Source: Thiotrichaceae bacterium (GTDB lineage: Bacteria > Pseudomonadota > Gammaproteobacteria > Beggiatoales > Beggiatoaceae). From it: a stretch of 64,000 nt of DNA. Below, one piece after another: positions 16,816 to 25,053 of this stretch (positions are counted from its first letter, which is position 1; the number at the start of each line of letters is the position of its first letter). The notes beneath the pieces were generated by a model. That model was not told where the DNA came from. It saw nothing but the letters and a program-made list of their open reading frames with translations, and ran no database searches. The translations under genes and the position numbers were made by a program. The stretch is from the NCBI GenBank assembly GCA_028688145.1, contig JAQTYU010000017.1, positions 1 through 64,000 on the forward strand, written 5' to 3'.

Positions 16816-16907
16816 CAAACGTATCTCCAGTAAAATCAACTTATCTCGAGAACCATTCTAAAAAGTGAATATGACAGCATCATGACAAGCGGTGATACTG
16901 GGTTGTG

Positions 16908-17861
16908 TTACTGCAATTTTTCAAGCTCTTTCATCAGCACGTTGTCAGGGATTAAGGTGTAACCATCTAATTTGACAAGAGCTTGTCCTTGTTTAGAAAA
17001 AATCAATTTAATAAATTCTGATTCTAAGGGCTGCAAGAGTTTATTCGGGGCTTTGTTGACGTAAAGATACAAATAACGCGACAACGGATAACTCCCTGAA
17101 AGGATATTTTCATCAGTCGGTTCGATAAAAGCCTCGCCTGTTTTCCGCGCCAAAGGCAGCATTTTTACCCCTGCTGTTTTGTAACCAATGCTCGAATAAC
17201 CAATACTATTCAGTGAATTATTCACCGATTGCACCACCGAAGATGAGCCAGGTTGTTCATTCACATTGACGCGAAAATCACCTTTACATAAGGCATGTTC
17301 TTTGAAATAGCCATAGCTGCCCGAAACAGCATTGCGCCCAAATAATTGAATCGGCAAACTTTCCCACGCGCCTGTCAAACCCAATTGTTTCCACTGGGTC
17401 ATTGCTTCTTTCCCACCACATTGGCGTGTTGCAGAAAAAATTGCATCCACTTGTTCGATACTTAATCCTCTGATGGGATTATCTTTGTGGGTGTAAACCA
17501 CCACCGCATCAATTGCAATTCGCAAGCGGGTGGGTTTATAACCAAATTTCTTTTCAAAAGCTTCCAGTTCTTGATCTTTCATCGCACGACTCATGGGCGC
17601 AAGATTACTCATACCATCAGTCAGTGAGGCGGGAGCTGTGGAAGAACCTGCTGCTTGAATTTGAATATTGACGTTAGGGTAGGAACGTTTAAATTGTGAT
17701 AACCAGCCTGTCATTAAAGTTGCTAAGGTATCTGAACCAACACTCGATAAAGTCCCAGAAATCCCACTGACGGGCTTATATTCCAGCAGTGTGCCACTGG
17801 CAAAACTTGAAAAACCACTTAACACCGTGGCTAGTAAAGCGTGTGATGCTAATTTTTTCAT
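16908..17861 (-). CDS. PstS-like phosphate-binding protein, paralogue 2
   Basis: 317 residues, clearly homologous over its length to paralogue 1 ([53 protein letters not shown]). It has its own signal peptide ([17 protein letters not shown]) and a perfect AAAGGAGG ribosome site. The 92-bp gap to paralogue 1 has no evident terminator, so the two are probably co-transcribed. Divergence between copies suggests an old duplication with possible difference in affinity. Partner permease genes are not visible. Confidence 0.88.
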   Translation of the reverse strand: MKKLASHALLATVLSGFSSFASGTLLEYKPVSGISGTLSSVGSDTLATLMTGWLSQFKRSYPNVNIQIQAAGSSTAPASLTDGMSNLAPMSRAMKDQELEAFEKKFGYKPTRLRIAIDAVVVYTHKDNPIRGLSIEQVDAIFSATRQCGGKEAMTQWKQLGLTGAWESLPIQLFGRNAVSGSYGYFKEHALCKGDFRVNVNEQPGSSSVVQSVNNSLNSIGYSSIGYKTAGVKMLPLARKTGEAFIEPTDENILSGSYPLSRYLYLYVNKAPNKLLQPLESEFIKLIFSKQGQALVKLDGYTLIPDNVLMKELEKLQ

Positions 17862-18215
17862 AAAACCTCCTTTAGCTTCTCAACAGTTCTCCAAGCGATA
17901 TATCACTATAAATTTTCACACGCTCATTAGAAACTTACGTAACACATTGAAAATAAGACAGGATAAATACTGAGTTATAGAAAACTCGGGATTATTCGGT
18001 TTGAAGCACTGAATTTATTGATTTATGTTGTAGAGATCACAGTTTAGTTTATCTAAAGCACTATCTCCAGTGAGCAATGCTAAAGTAATCAGGATTTACA
18101 GGATTTTCAGAATTAAACATACATTCAAGATTTAGGAGAGTGCGCGGAGTCGACAGATTAAGCTATGAAGTGATTTTTAAAAATTGTGGAATGTACGGGA
18201 CAATAGGGTGAAAAC
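17862..18215. other. Intergenic region upstream of pstS paralogue 2
   Basis: This AT-rich gap of about 350 bp has no gene. It holds one arm of the AATCAGGATTTACAGGATTT repeat at about 18090. The promoter for the pstS pair should lie here, but I could not identify a convincing Pho box. Confidence 0.4.
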
Positions 18216-18244
18216 TTGACTCTCATAACTGCTTTGCGTATGAT
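18216..18244 (+). promoter_or_regulatory. Sigma-70 promoter for tRNA-Gly
   Basis: TTGACT (18216-18221) and TATGAT (18239-18244) are separated by exactly 17 bases. The tRNA begins 16 bases after the -10 element. Confidence 0.85.
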
Positions 18245-18259
18245 AATTAGCCTAGTTAA

Positions 18260-18333
18260 GCGGGTGTAGTTCAATGGTAGAACTTCAGCTTCCCAAGCTG
18301 ATAGCGTGGGTTCGATTCCCATCACCCGCTCCA
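18260..18333 (+). tRNA. tRNA-Gly(CCC)
   Basis: The cloverleaf is complete: acceptor GCGGGTG/CACCCGC, discriminator T, encoded CCA, D-arm GTTC/GAAC, and anticodon stem CAGC/GCTG with loop TTCCCAA (anticodon CCC). The T-arm is GTGGG-TTCGATT-CCCAT. It is close to E. coli glyU. It ends one base before the stop codon of the convergent REC-kinase gene. Confidence 0.96.
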
Positions 18334-18334
18334 C

Positions 18335-19558
18335 TCATTCTGCTTCAGGCAATGAAAAATAAAACGTATTGCCAACGCCCCGCTTACTTTCAATCCAGAC
18401 TTTCCCTCCCAATTTTTCCACAATTTGTCGCACGATTAATAAACCTAAACCGTGTCCTTTTGCAAATTTGTCTTGTAAGGGAATCGGTGGCGTAAACAAA
18501 GATTCACATTCTTTTGCACTGAGTTCTTTGCCTTGATCACGCACCCAGAAATGCACCATGCCCTCCTCTCCTCGAGTTGCCCCCACACGAATAGAATCGG
18601 GTTCACCACTGTATTTAAGTGCATTACTTAAATAATTTACCCAAACCTCTTCCACTAAGACAGAATGCCCTTTTGCAAGCGGTAAACTATCAGGTAAGGT
18701 AATTTTCCCCTGATGTCCTGAGATTAAATAAGCAAGACGAGTTTCAATTAAATTACGTAATATCAGCAGCATATCTAGCGGCAATACGCGAATATAATTA
18801 GCACGTAACACTGAAGCAAGCGACAGTAAGGCATCAATGCTGTCCAACATCGATTCTGCCTTATAGCTGATTTCGCGCAGAGATTCATTTAAGTGCCGAT
18901 TAAAAGCATAACTTGCGAGCAAAGTATCAATTTTAGTCACCACCCAGCCCAAAGGATCGCGCAATTCATGCGTCACCATACTGGAAAAACGATCCAGTTC
19001 ATCATTGCGGCGTTGTAATTCTATGCTGCGTTTCTCGAGCTGTGCGGTGCGTTCTGCCAGCAAGTTTGCGGTATTTTGAAGGGAGTGTTCGATCTGTTTG
19101 CGGTGTTCAATTTCAGTTTTTAAGAAATTATTTTGCTGCGTTAATTGTTGTTGTATACCGTGGAAATCAATTTGTGTACGGATACGAACCAGCACTTCTT
19201 CACGTTGCAAAGGTTTAGTAATGTAATCCACTGCACCTAATTTAAATCCATTGACCTTATCTATCGTTTCTGACAAGGCTGTCATAAAAATAATAGGAAT
19301 ATGTTTGGTATCTTTTTGAGATTTAAGATAACGACATACTTCAAAACCATCTAACTCAGGCATTAATACATCTAACAAAATGAGATCAGGTAACAGATGT
19401 TCGGTCATGGCGAGGGCTTGTTTACCATCGTAAGCAAGCAATATCTGAAAACCTTCATACTCTAGAAAATCGGTCAATACCACAAGGTTTTCAGGTAAAT
19501 CATCGACCACTAATAAAGTTCCTTTAGAAACTTTATGGGGACGCAAGGCTGCACTCAT
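18335..19558 (-). CDS. Response regulator receiver - histidine kinase hybrid
   Basis: 407 residues, no membrane segment. The receiver domain (about 14-130) has the acidic pair VDD, phospho-acceptor LLDVLMPELDG, MTA and KPL. A coiled coil follows (about 135-200). The HisKA dimerisation helix has MVTHELRDPLG, with its phospho-His. The HATPase_c domain has NYLSNALKYS (N box), VRDQGKE (G1) and GHGLGLLIVRQIVEKLGG (G2). Such REC-first kinases receive a phosphate or signal from a partner protein and pass it on. The cognate partner is not adjacent. The stop lies next to the tRNA-Gly 3' end. Confidence 0.9.
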   Translation of the reverse strand: MSAALRPHKVSKGTLLVVDDLPENLVVLTDFLEYEGFQILLAYDGKQALAMTEHLLPDLILLDVLMPELDGFEVCRYLKSQKDTKHIPIIFMTALSETIDKVNGFKLGAVDYITKPLQREEVLVRIRTQIDFHGIQQQLTQQNNFLKTEIEHRKQIEHSLQNTANLLAERTAQLEKRSIELQRRNDELDRFSSMVTHELRDPLGWVVTKIDTLLASYAFNRHLNESLREISYKAESMLDSIDALLSLASVLRANYIRVLPLDMLLILRNLIETRLAYLISGHQGKITLPDSLPLAKGHSVLVEEVWVNYLSNALKYSGEPDSIRVGATRGEEGMVHFWVRDQGKELSAKECESLFTPPIPLQDKFAKGHGLGLLIVRQIVEKLGGKVWIESKRGVGNTFYFSLPEAE

Positions 19559-19752
19559 AATAAGTTATCCACAAATGCGTACAATATAACCAGATGATTA
19601 AATTGTAATTTTTAGTTACAAAATCCATACAAAAAGCATCAGACTCTCAGAGGATAGGTGTTTTTTGCGAAATAACCCAGAAAATAGAGTTGGTTGCTAC
19701 TTTTATACGACTAAAGGTAAAAATTATAACTTTAGTCTTTAAAAATAAAAAG

Positions 19753-20808
19753 TTATTCTTTTTCAGCAGGCAAAAATAACTGCCATGGCTTTGATTTATA
19801 CCACCAACAACGTAATTTGTTCGGGGTTATTTTAAATACTTTATCTTGACAAGTATGAATCCATATACTATCCAGTTTGTGCTGTGTTAAGCAAGCTAAT
19901 AACGGATCAAACCAGTTTTGTTCAAGGCTAATTAGCCATTGTTCTCTATCAAGTAATTCTAGATGATTTGGCGTTATTATTGATAAATAATCCCCTGCGG
20001 GGAGCTTTTCTAAATAATCATGGATACTCTTGGGCAAGTCTAGATAAGGGGTTTGAGTATGTAATGCTAATCCCTGACTAATTTCCTCATTTCCCCAGAC
20101 TTGTTGCCAACGCGGCGCAACGGCTGTTGGCAATTGTCCCGCGCCCCAAAACCATAAACTATTAATCGGCAATTGGTGGCGTGCAACACGCGCGGCATTG
20201 ACAGGACTTTGATGCAGCAACATTTGAATTTCGTTAATACGATTACGCCAGCGCAATTGTTGCGCGCCTGTCGGCATATAATTCCGAATATCGTGTCCTA
20301 CGGCATCATTGACCGAATATAAAGTAATCTCGGGCTGTTCTAGCAATTGCACATACCAGCGTTTGGGATGCGGCGCGCTAAAAATTAAACCCTCTTCGGC
20401 ATAGAACGCATTTAGCTCACACATAATTTGTGCGGCTTCTTCCATGCTAATGGTTTCTGCATTGTGTGCGTCGAATAACACTAAACGGTCGCGGTCAGCC
20501 TGTAAATACACGGGGTCGGCGCGTAAATAAAATTTTCCGTCTGCTTCTTTATTATTCTCGTCTAGCAAACGGCTGAGGGCTGCAATGGGCAAAGTTTCGG
20601 GCGAGCTGGGGGGAAAGCCGAATAAATGAAATAAGCTGCTATGAAAGTGCGGATATTCCCAGGCTTCAACTTGGGCGCGGCTTAACAATTTGCCCAAAGC
20701 AGGTAGCGATAAGTCAGGGGAAACCACAGCGTGGGCTGCGAGCAAATCGGGGATAACTAGATGTAAAATACGTGAGCTTTTTTTAAACCAGTGCATGAAT
20801 GTTCTCAA
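19753..20808 (-). CDS. RpfE-like / phosphoglycerate-mutase-related protein
   Basis: 351 residues without signal peptide. It contains LHLVIPDLLA at the N-terminus, LRADPVYLQADRDRLVLFD, and the segment LPINSLWFWGAGQLPTA. These recall the family annotated as RPFE-type regulatory protein, distantly related to cofactor-independent phosphoglycerate mutase (alkaline-phosphatase superfamily). The catalytic metal residues of true mutases are not evident. Overlaps the end of the ABC ATPase gene by four bases, so it is translationally coupled to it. The biochemical role is unknown. Confidence 0.6.
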   Translation of the reverse strand: MRTFMHWFKKSSRILHLVIPDLLAAHAVVSPDLSLPALGKLLSRAQVEAWEYPHFHSSLFHLFGFPPSSPETLPIAALSRLLDENNKEADGKFYLRADPVYLQADRDRLVLFDAHNAETISMEEAAQIMCELNAFYAEEGLIFSAPHPKRWYVQLLEQPEITLYSVNDAVGHDIRNYMPTGAQQLRWRNRINEIQMLLHQSPVNAARVARHQLPINSLWFWGAGQLPTAVAPRWQQVWGNEEISQGLALHTQTPYLDLPKSIHDYLEKLPAGDYLSIITPNHLELLDREQWLISLEQNWFDPLLACLTQHKLDSIWIHTCQDKVFKITPNKLRCWWYKSKPWQLFLPAEKE

Positions 20809-21530
20809 ACCAGTGCGGCATCACAAGCCGTTTCACGAAAGGATTCGCTTAAAACATGTCCTGCGCCGAGTTTATAAATATGGTCGCAACGCTCGGCTAA
20901 ATCATGATCATGGGTCACTAAAACCAAGGCTGTGCCTGTTTTCTCACGCAGTTGAAATAATAATTCAATCACGCGCGTGCCCGTGGCTTCGTCTAAGTTA
21001 CCTGTGGGTTCATCAGCAAATAGCACTTGAGGTTGGCTGGCAAAGGCACGGGCTAAAGCAACCCGTTGTTGTTCGCCGCCTGAAAGCTGCTGTGGGGTGT
21101 GGTGTAGGCGTGCACTCAGACCCACTTGCTGCAATAAATCTTCGGCAACTTTATGGGCTTTGTTTTGTCCTGCCAATTCTAAAGGCAGCATGACATTTTC
21201 TAAGGCGGTTAAACTGGGCAGTAATTGAAAAGATTGAAACACAAAACCGACCTTTCCTGCCCGCAATTGGGCGCGTTCATCTTCACTCAGGGTTTGTAAA
21301 TTTTTCCCAAATAATTCAACATAGCCTTGTGTCGGATCATCCAAGCCCGCAAGTAAACCCAGCAAGGTTGATTTACCCGACCCTGATGCACCCACAATCG
21401 CGACCGCCTCGCCTGCGTGCAGTTCAAATTGAATATCGCTTAAAATAGTCAATGTTCCTTCGGGTGCGTGTACTTGTTTTCCCAAGTGCTGCGCCGTTAC
21501 TATTGCTGGAGTTGTCATGCAACGATTCAT
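20805..21530 (-). CDS. ybbA: ABC transporter ATPase YbbA/LolD-type
   Basis: 241 residues if the ATG at 21530 is used, 237 if the one at 21518. Walker A GASGSGKST, Q-loop FQSFQLLPSLTALENV, signature LSGGEQQRVALARA, Walker B VLFADEPTGNLD and H-loop VTHDHD are all intact. The MacB/LolD/YbbA subgroup pairs with an FtsX-like permease. No ybbP permease follows here; an RpfE-like gene does. It is divergent from a tesA-type gene, as in E. coli ybbA-tesA. Confidence 0.88.
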   Translation of the reverse strand: MNRCMTTPAIVTAQHLGKQVHAPEGTLTILSDIQFELHAGEAVAIVGASGSGKSTLLGLLAGLDDPTQGYVELFGKNLQTLSEDERAQLRAGKVGFVFQSFQLLPSLTALENVMLPLELAGQNKAHKVAEDLLQQVGLSARLHHTPQQLSGGEQQRVALARAFASQPQVLFADEPTGNLDEATGTRVIELLFQLREKTGTALVLVTHDHDLAERCDHIYKLGAGHVLSESFRETACDAALV

Positions 21531-22167
21531 TTTATTGTTCCTTTGTTTAACTTTATCGGGAGTCAGTTCATTGACCCAAGCTGAAACAGCGGCTGCTACG
21601 CCCCCTGTAATCCTAGTTTTTGGTGACAGTTTAAGTGCTGCTCATGGTATTTCTATGGTTGATGGATGGGTCACTTTGCTAAGCTCACGTCTCAAGATGC
21701 AAGCTTATCCTTATCAAGTGATCAATGAAAGTATCAGTGGTGAAACCACGAGTGGTGGCTTAGTCCGTTTTCCAAAAGCCTTGGCAACACATAAGCCCAA
21801 CGTGGTGATTTTGGAATTGGGGGCAAATGATGGTTTACGCGCCTTGAGTTTACAAGAGATGAGCAATAATTTGAGCAAAATGATCGAACTTTCGCAACAG
21901 GCAGGGGCAAAAGTTTTATTGTTGGGTATGAAAATTCCACCCAATTATGGAAAAACCTATACCGAAGGATTTCAACAAAGCTTTCAGCAACTTGCTACAA
22001 AATATCAAATTGGTTTTATTCCTTTCTTTCTTGAAAGGGTTGCAGGAAATCCAAGCTTGGTACTCAGCGACGGAATTCATCCAACTGCCAGTGCGCAAGG
22101 TCAATTATTAGACACTGTCTGGGAAAAGTTACCTGTTTTGTTGGAAAAAGTTTCTTTAACTCATTGA
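21517..22167 (+). CDS. tesA: Periplasmic GDSL lysophospholipase/arylesterase (TesA type)
   Basis: 216 residues with signal peptide (ILLFLCLTLSGVSSLTQA). SGNH hydrolase blocks: block I FGDSLSAAHGIS (nucleophile Ser), a Gly in SISGETTSGG, block III GANDGLRAL, and block V DGIHPTASAQG with catalytic Asp/His. Periplasmic thioesterase I/protease I/lysophospholipase L1 activity is expected. The ATG at 21517 shares bases with the minus-strand ATG of ybbA (CATG at 21516-21519); TGGAG lies ten bases upstream. Confidence 0.92.
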   Translation: MQRFILLFLCLTLSGVSSLTQAETAAATPPVILVFGDSLSAAHGISMVDGWVTLLSSRLKMQAYPYQVINESISGETTSGGLVRFPKALATHKPNVVILELGANDGLRALSLQEMSNNLSKMIELSQQAGAKVLLLGMKIPPNYGKTYTEGFQQSFQQLATKYQIGFIPFFLERVAGNPSLVLSDGIHPTASAQGQLLDTVWEKLPVLLEKVSLTH

Positions 22168-22340
22168 ATATGTAATATATCATGCTTAAGTTCAGTGGAG
22201 CTTAGAATCTGTCACAGTTTTTGCGTGTGAGTTGTGTAGTTTGAACCTCAGCCCGTTTATTTAATACGTGATTTTACGCACGCATACGTGTTAGTTTGTG
22301 GTTTTAATCCCCCGTATTATTCACTTATCTGGAGTTTTAT

Positions 22341-22715
22341 ATGACATTAAAGAAAAAGCTGGCAATACTTGCCTTGGGTTTATCTAGTTTATTTTTAACC
22401 GCTTGCGCCGAAATGGATACGCAAGATGAAAATCCCGAACTCGTTGAAACGACAGTTTCTCCTGTTGTCGATAACAGTCAAGTCGTGCCGCCCCCACCTC
22501 CTGTGGTGGAATATCATATTGTGAAACGCGGTGATACCGTTTTTAACATTGCGAAACGTTATGGGCGCAATGTCGCACAAATTACAGCATGGAATCGAGT
22601 CAAACATAATCGCATTCGTTTGGGGCAAAAATTACGTGTCGCGCCGCCCGTCGCAGGTATGTCAACTACAACACCGATGAAGAAAACGACACCCCCGAAA
22701 CGTAAAAAACGTTAA
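22341..22715 (+). CDS. LysM-domain lipoprotein
   Basis: 124 residues. The signal peptide ends in the lipobox LTAC (Cys at about 22). An acidic and proline-rich linker (VPPPPPVVEYH) leads into one LysM domain (about 57-103: YHIVKRGDTVFNIAKRYGRN, then WNRVKHNRIRLGQKL). LysM binds peptidoglycan glycan strands. The C-terminus is strongly basic (KKTTPPKRKKR). CTGGAG lies upstream. Probably an outer-membrane lipoprotein touching the wall; it lacks the M23 domain of NlpD. Confidence 0.88.
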   Translation: MTLKKKLAILALGLSSLFLTACAEMDTQDENPELVETTVSPVVDNSQVVPPPPPVVEYHIVKRGDTVFNIAKRYGRNVAQITAWNRVKHNRIRLGQKLRVAPPVAGMSTTTPMKKTTPPKRKKR

Positions 22716-22754
22716 AGCTATTGGTGTTAGCACGCAATCTTGTGCTAAATATTA

Positions 22755-22796
22755 AAAAAAGCCCCAACATTCATTTGAAATGTTGGGGCTTTTTTA
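22755..22796 (+). terminator. Rho-independent terminator after LysM lipoprotein gene
   Basis: GCCCCAACATT and AATGTTGGGGC form an 11-bp stem with a short loop, flanked by A and T runs on both sides, so it can act in both directions. Confidence 0.92.
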
Positions 22797-22842
22797 TGAG
22801 TTTTAAGCAAGCCTTAATCTTGTTCAAGCATATTAAACAGAT

Positions 22843-22938
22843 TGGGAGTTATCTAGTTAAAAATTAAAGTTTTTTGTGTTTTCAAATCCCCCTTTGAAAT
22901 GCAGTAAAGTGCTTACATTTTGGCTACGTAACTCCTAA
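22843..22938. repeat. MITE-like relic, 96 bp
   Basis: The left end GGGAGTTATCTAGTTAA and right end CTACGTAACTCCTAA are decayed versions of the MITE termini at 152 and 28224. The interior carries CAAATCCCCCTTTGAAATG, from the GC-rich repeat family. Confidence 0.6.
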
Positions 22939-23026
22939 TTGCGATCTTAGATTTCAAGTATTGCGCTATTTGATTTAAAATACGGCATGTAAACCTAATT
23001 TTTTTCAATAATTATAGAGAGTAAAA

Positions 23027-23563
23027 ATGTCGAGCCTTACACAACGTTATACGACAGTGGCGATTGTTTTGCACTGGGTAATTGCAGTGCTGATTTTGGG
23101 ACTCTTGGCAACGGGTTGGTATTCAGAAATCTTGCCAAAAGGTGATGCGCGAACCAATCTCGTGATGCTGCACAAATCCGTGGGTTTATTGGTTTTTGGC
23201 TTTATTATGATTCGTATTTTCTGGCGTTTATCTCATCAACCGCCCGCCTTGCCTGCCAGTGTGCCTGCATGGCAACAGACTTCGGCAGGCTTGTTACATT
23301 TTGCTTTGTACGCATTGATGTTTATTCAGCCTGTGAGTGGTTATTTATCCTCTTTGCTTGGCGCGAAACCTGTCACATTTTTTGGGATTCTTATTCCTCA
23401 ATGGCTTGAAAAAAATGATGCGATTCGTCCATTTTTCCACGATACCCATAAAGTTGCAGGGATTGTGTTCACGGTATTGGTGGTAATTCACATCGCCGCT
23501 GCAATTAAACATCAGCTTGCAAAAGATGGGATTGCACAACGGATGTTGTTGGGTGCACATTAA
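23027..23563 (+). CDS. Cytochrome b561
   Basis: 178 residues, four membrane helices with conserved haem-ligand histidines in VLHWVIAVLIL, MLHKSVGLLVFG, FHDTHKVAGIVFTVLVVIHI and the LLHFALYALMF segment. Bacterial b561 proteins pass electrons from ubiquinol, often to reduce superoxide or other acceptors. The gene stands alone, between a terminator and the convergent aceF. Confidence 0.9.
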   Translation: MSSLTQRYTTVAIVLHWVIAVLILGLLATGWYSEILPKGDARTNLVMLHKSVGLLVFGFIMIRIFWRLSHQPPALPASVPAWQQTSAGLLHFALYALMFIQPVSGYLSSLLGAKPVTFFGILIPQWLEKNDAIRPFFHDTHKVAGIVFTVLVVIHIAAAIKHQLAKDGIAQRMLLGAH

Positions 23564-23627
23564 TTTTTATGAAGTTGTAGCCTAATCCCCTATGTTGCAG
23601 CACTGTATTAAAAAGATTTAAGACAAT

Positions 23628-23668
23628 AAAAAAGCCCCGAGGTTGCCATTGAACCTCGGGGCTTTTTT
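23628..23668. terminator. Bidirectional terminator between cytochrome b561 and aceF
   Basis: GCCCCGAGGTT pairs with AACCTCGGGGC with a short loop; an A run precedes and a T run follows, so it serves both convergent genes. Confidence 0.92.
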
Positions 23669-23704
23669 CTAAACGCTAACTTAGCTTAAATTAAGCTTGA
23701 GCAC

Positions 23705-25039
23705 TCACAACAACAAACGTCTCACATCAGACAAAATAAAGCCTAAATAATTGGTGAAACGTGCCGCCGCCGCCCCATCAATTACGCGATGGTCATAGGA
23801 CAAAGACAAGGGCAGAATCAAGCGTGGCACAAATTGCCCATCTTGATAAACAGGCTTCATGCTGGATTTTGACACCCCTAAAATTGCCACTTCAGGCGCG
23901 TTCACAATCGGCGTGAATGCCGTGCCCCCAATCCCGCCCAAGCTCGAAATCGTAAACGAAGCCCCTTGCATGTCTGCGGCAGATAATTTCTTATCGCGGG
24001 CTTTTTTACTGATTTCTCCCAATTCCGCTGCTAAATCAAATAAACCCTTTTGATTGACATCGCGGATCACTGGCACAACCAAACCATCTGGCGTATCCAC
24101 AGCAACCCCGATATGAAAATACTTTTTCAAAATCAGGTTTTCTTTGCTGGGGTCGAGTGAAGCGTTGAAATCAGGATATTGCTTGAGTGCAGCCGCGCAA
24201 GCTTTCAATAAGAAGGTCAACATCGTGACTTTCACATTGTGCTTTTTACCTTCTTCAGCCAAATCCTTACGGAATTGTTCTAAATCAGTAATATCGGCAT
24301 CGTCAAATTGGGTGACATGCGGCACATTCAACCAACTGCGGTGTAAACTTGTGCCCGAAAGCTTTTTGATACGGCTTAACGGACGGGTTTCAATTTCACC
24401 AAACTTGCTGAAATCCACCGCAGGAATTTCAGGAATGCCAGAACCTGTACTCATAGGCGCAGAGCTTGCCGCCGCAGGCATACCCTCAGTTAACACTTTC
24501 TTAACAAAGGCTTGCACGTCTTGTTCTAAAATCCGTCCACTGCGTCCTGAGCCTGTGACTTTGCCCAAATCTACGCCCAAAATCCGCGCAAAACGACGCA
24601 CGGAAGGCGTGGCATAAGCACGTTTAAAACCGCCTTCATCTAAAACCAGAGGATCGGAAGAGGGGGCGGGCACAGGAATCGGTAATAATTCGCTGGGTTC
24701 AACTGCTTCGATGGATGAGGGCGTTAAGGTGGCTTCGGGGCGTTGTGCGGGCGCAGCAGGTGCGGGTGCAATAAGCACGGGCGCAGTTGCTGTTACAGTT
24801 TCTGCCACATCCAACAATAAAATTAACGAACCTTCGGAGATTTTATCGCCTAATTTCACCTTCAGTTCTTTGACCACCCCCGCCTTTGACGAAGGAATTT
24901 CCATCGTGGCTTTATCACTTTCCAAGGTCAGCAAAGACTGATCGACCGTGATGCTGTCGCCTACATTCACCAACAGTTCAATGATTGCAACATTCTTAAA
25001 ATCGCCAATGTCGGGGACTTTGATTTCTTCAATAGCCAT
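23705..25039 (-). CDS. aceF: Pyruvate dehydrogenase E2, dihydrolipoamide acetyltransferase
   Basis: 444 residues. A single lipoyl domain (about 1-75) has the lipoylated Lys in LESDKATMEIPSS. An Ala/Pro linker follows, then the E1/E3-binding domain (YATPSVRRFARILGV through SGRSGRILEQDV). The C-terminal acyltransferase has catalytic YDHRVIDGAAAARF and DFNASLD. E2 transfers acetyl groups to CoA and forms the complex core. The start has GGAGACGAG upstream, 14 bp after aceE. E. coli AceF has three lipoyl domains; one is common elsewhere. Confidence 0.96.
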   Translation of the reverse strand: MAIEEIKVPDIGDFKNVAIIELLVNVGDSITVDQSLLTLESDKATMEIPSSKAGVVKELKVKLGDKISEGSLILLLDVAETVTATAPVLIAPAPAAPAQRPEATLTPSSIEAVEPSELLPIPVPAPSSDPLVLDEGGFKRAYATPSVRRFARILGVDLGKVTGSGRSGRILEQDVQAFVKKVLTEGMPAAASSAPMSTGSGIPEIPAVDFSKFGEIETRPLSRIKKLSGTSLHRSWLNVPHVTQFDDADITDLEQFRKDLAEEGKKHNVKVTMLTFLLKACAAALKQYPDFNASLDPSKENLILKKYFHIGVAVDTPDGLVVPVIRDVNQKGLFDLAAELGEISKKARDKKLSAADMQGASFTISSLGGIGGTAFTPIVNAPEVAILGVSKSSMKPVYQDGQFVPRLILPLSLSYDHRVIDGAAAARFTNYLGFILSDVRRLLL

Positions 25040-25053
25040 GTTCTCGTCTCCGC

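Noticed and set aside
22843-22938. Promoter island before cytochrome b561
   Set aside because: Ends match decayed MITE termini, which explains the sequence better.
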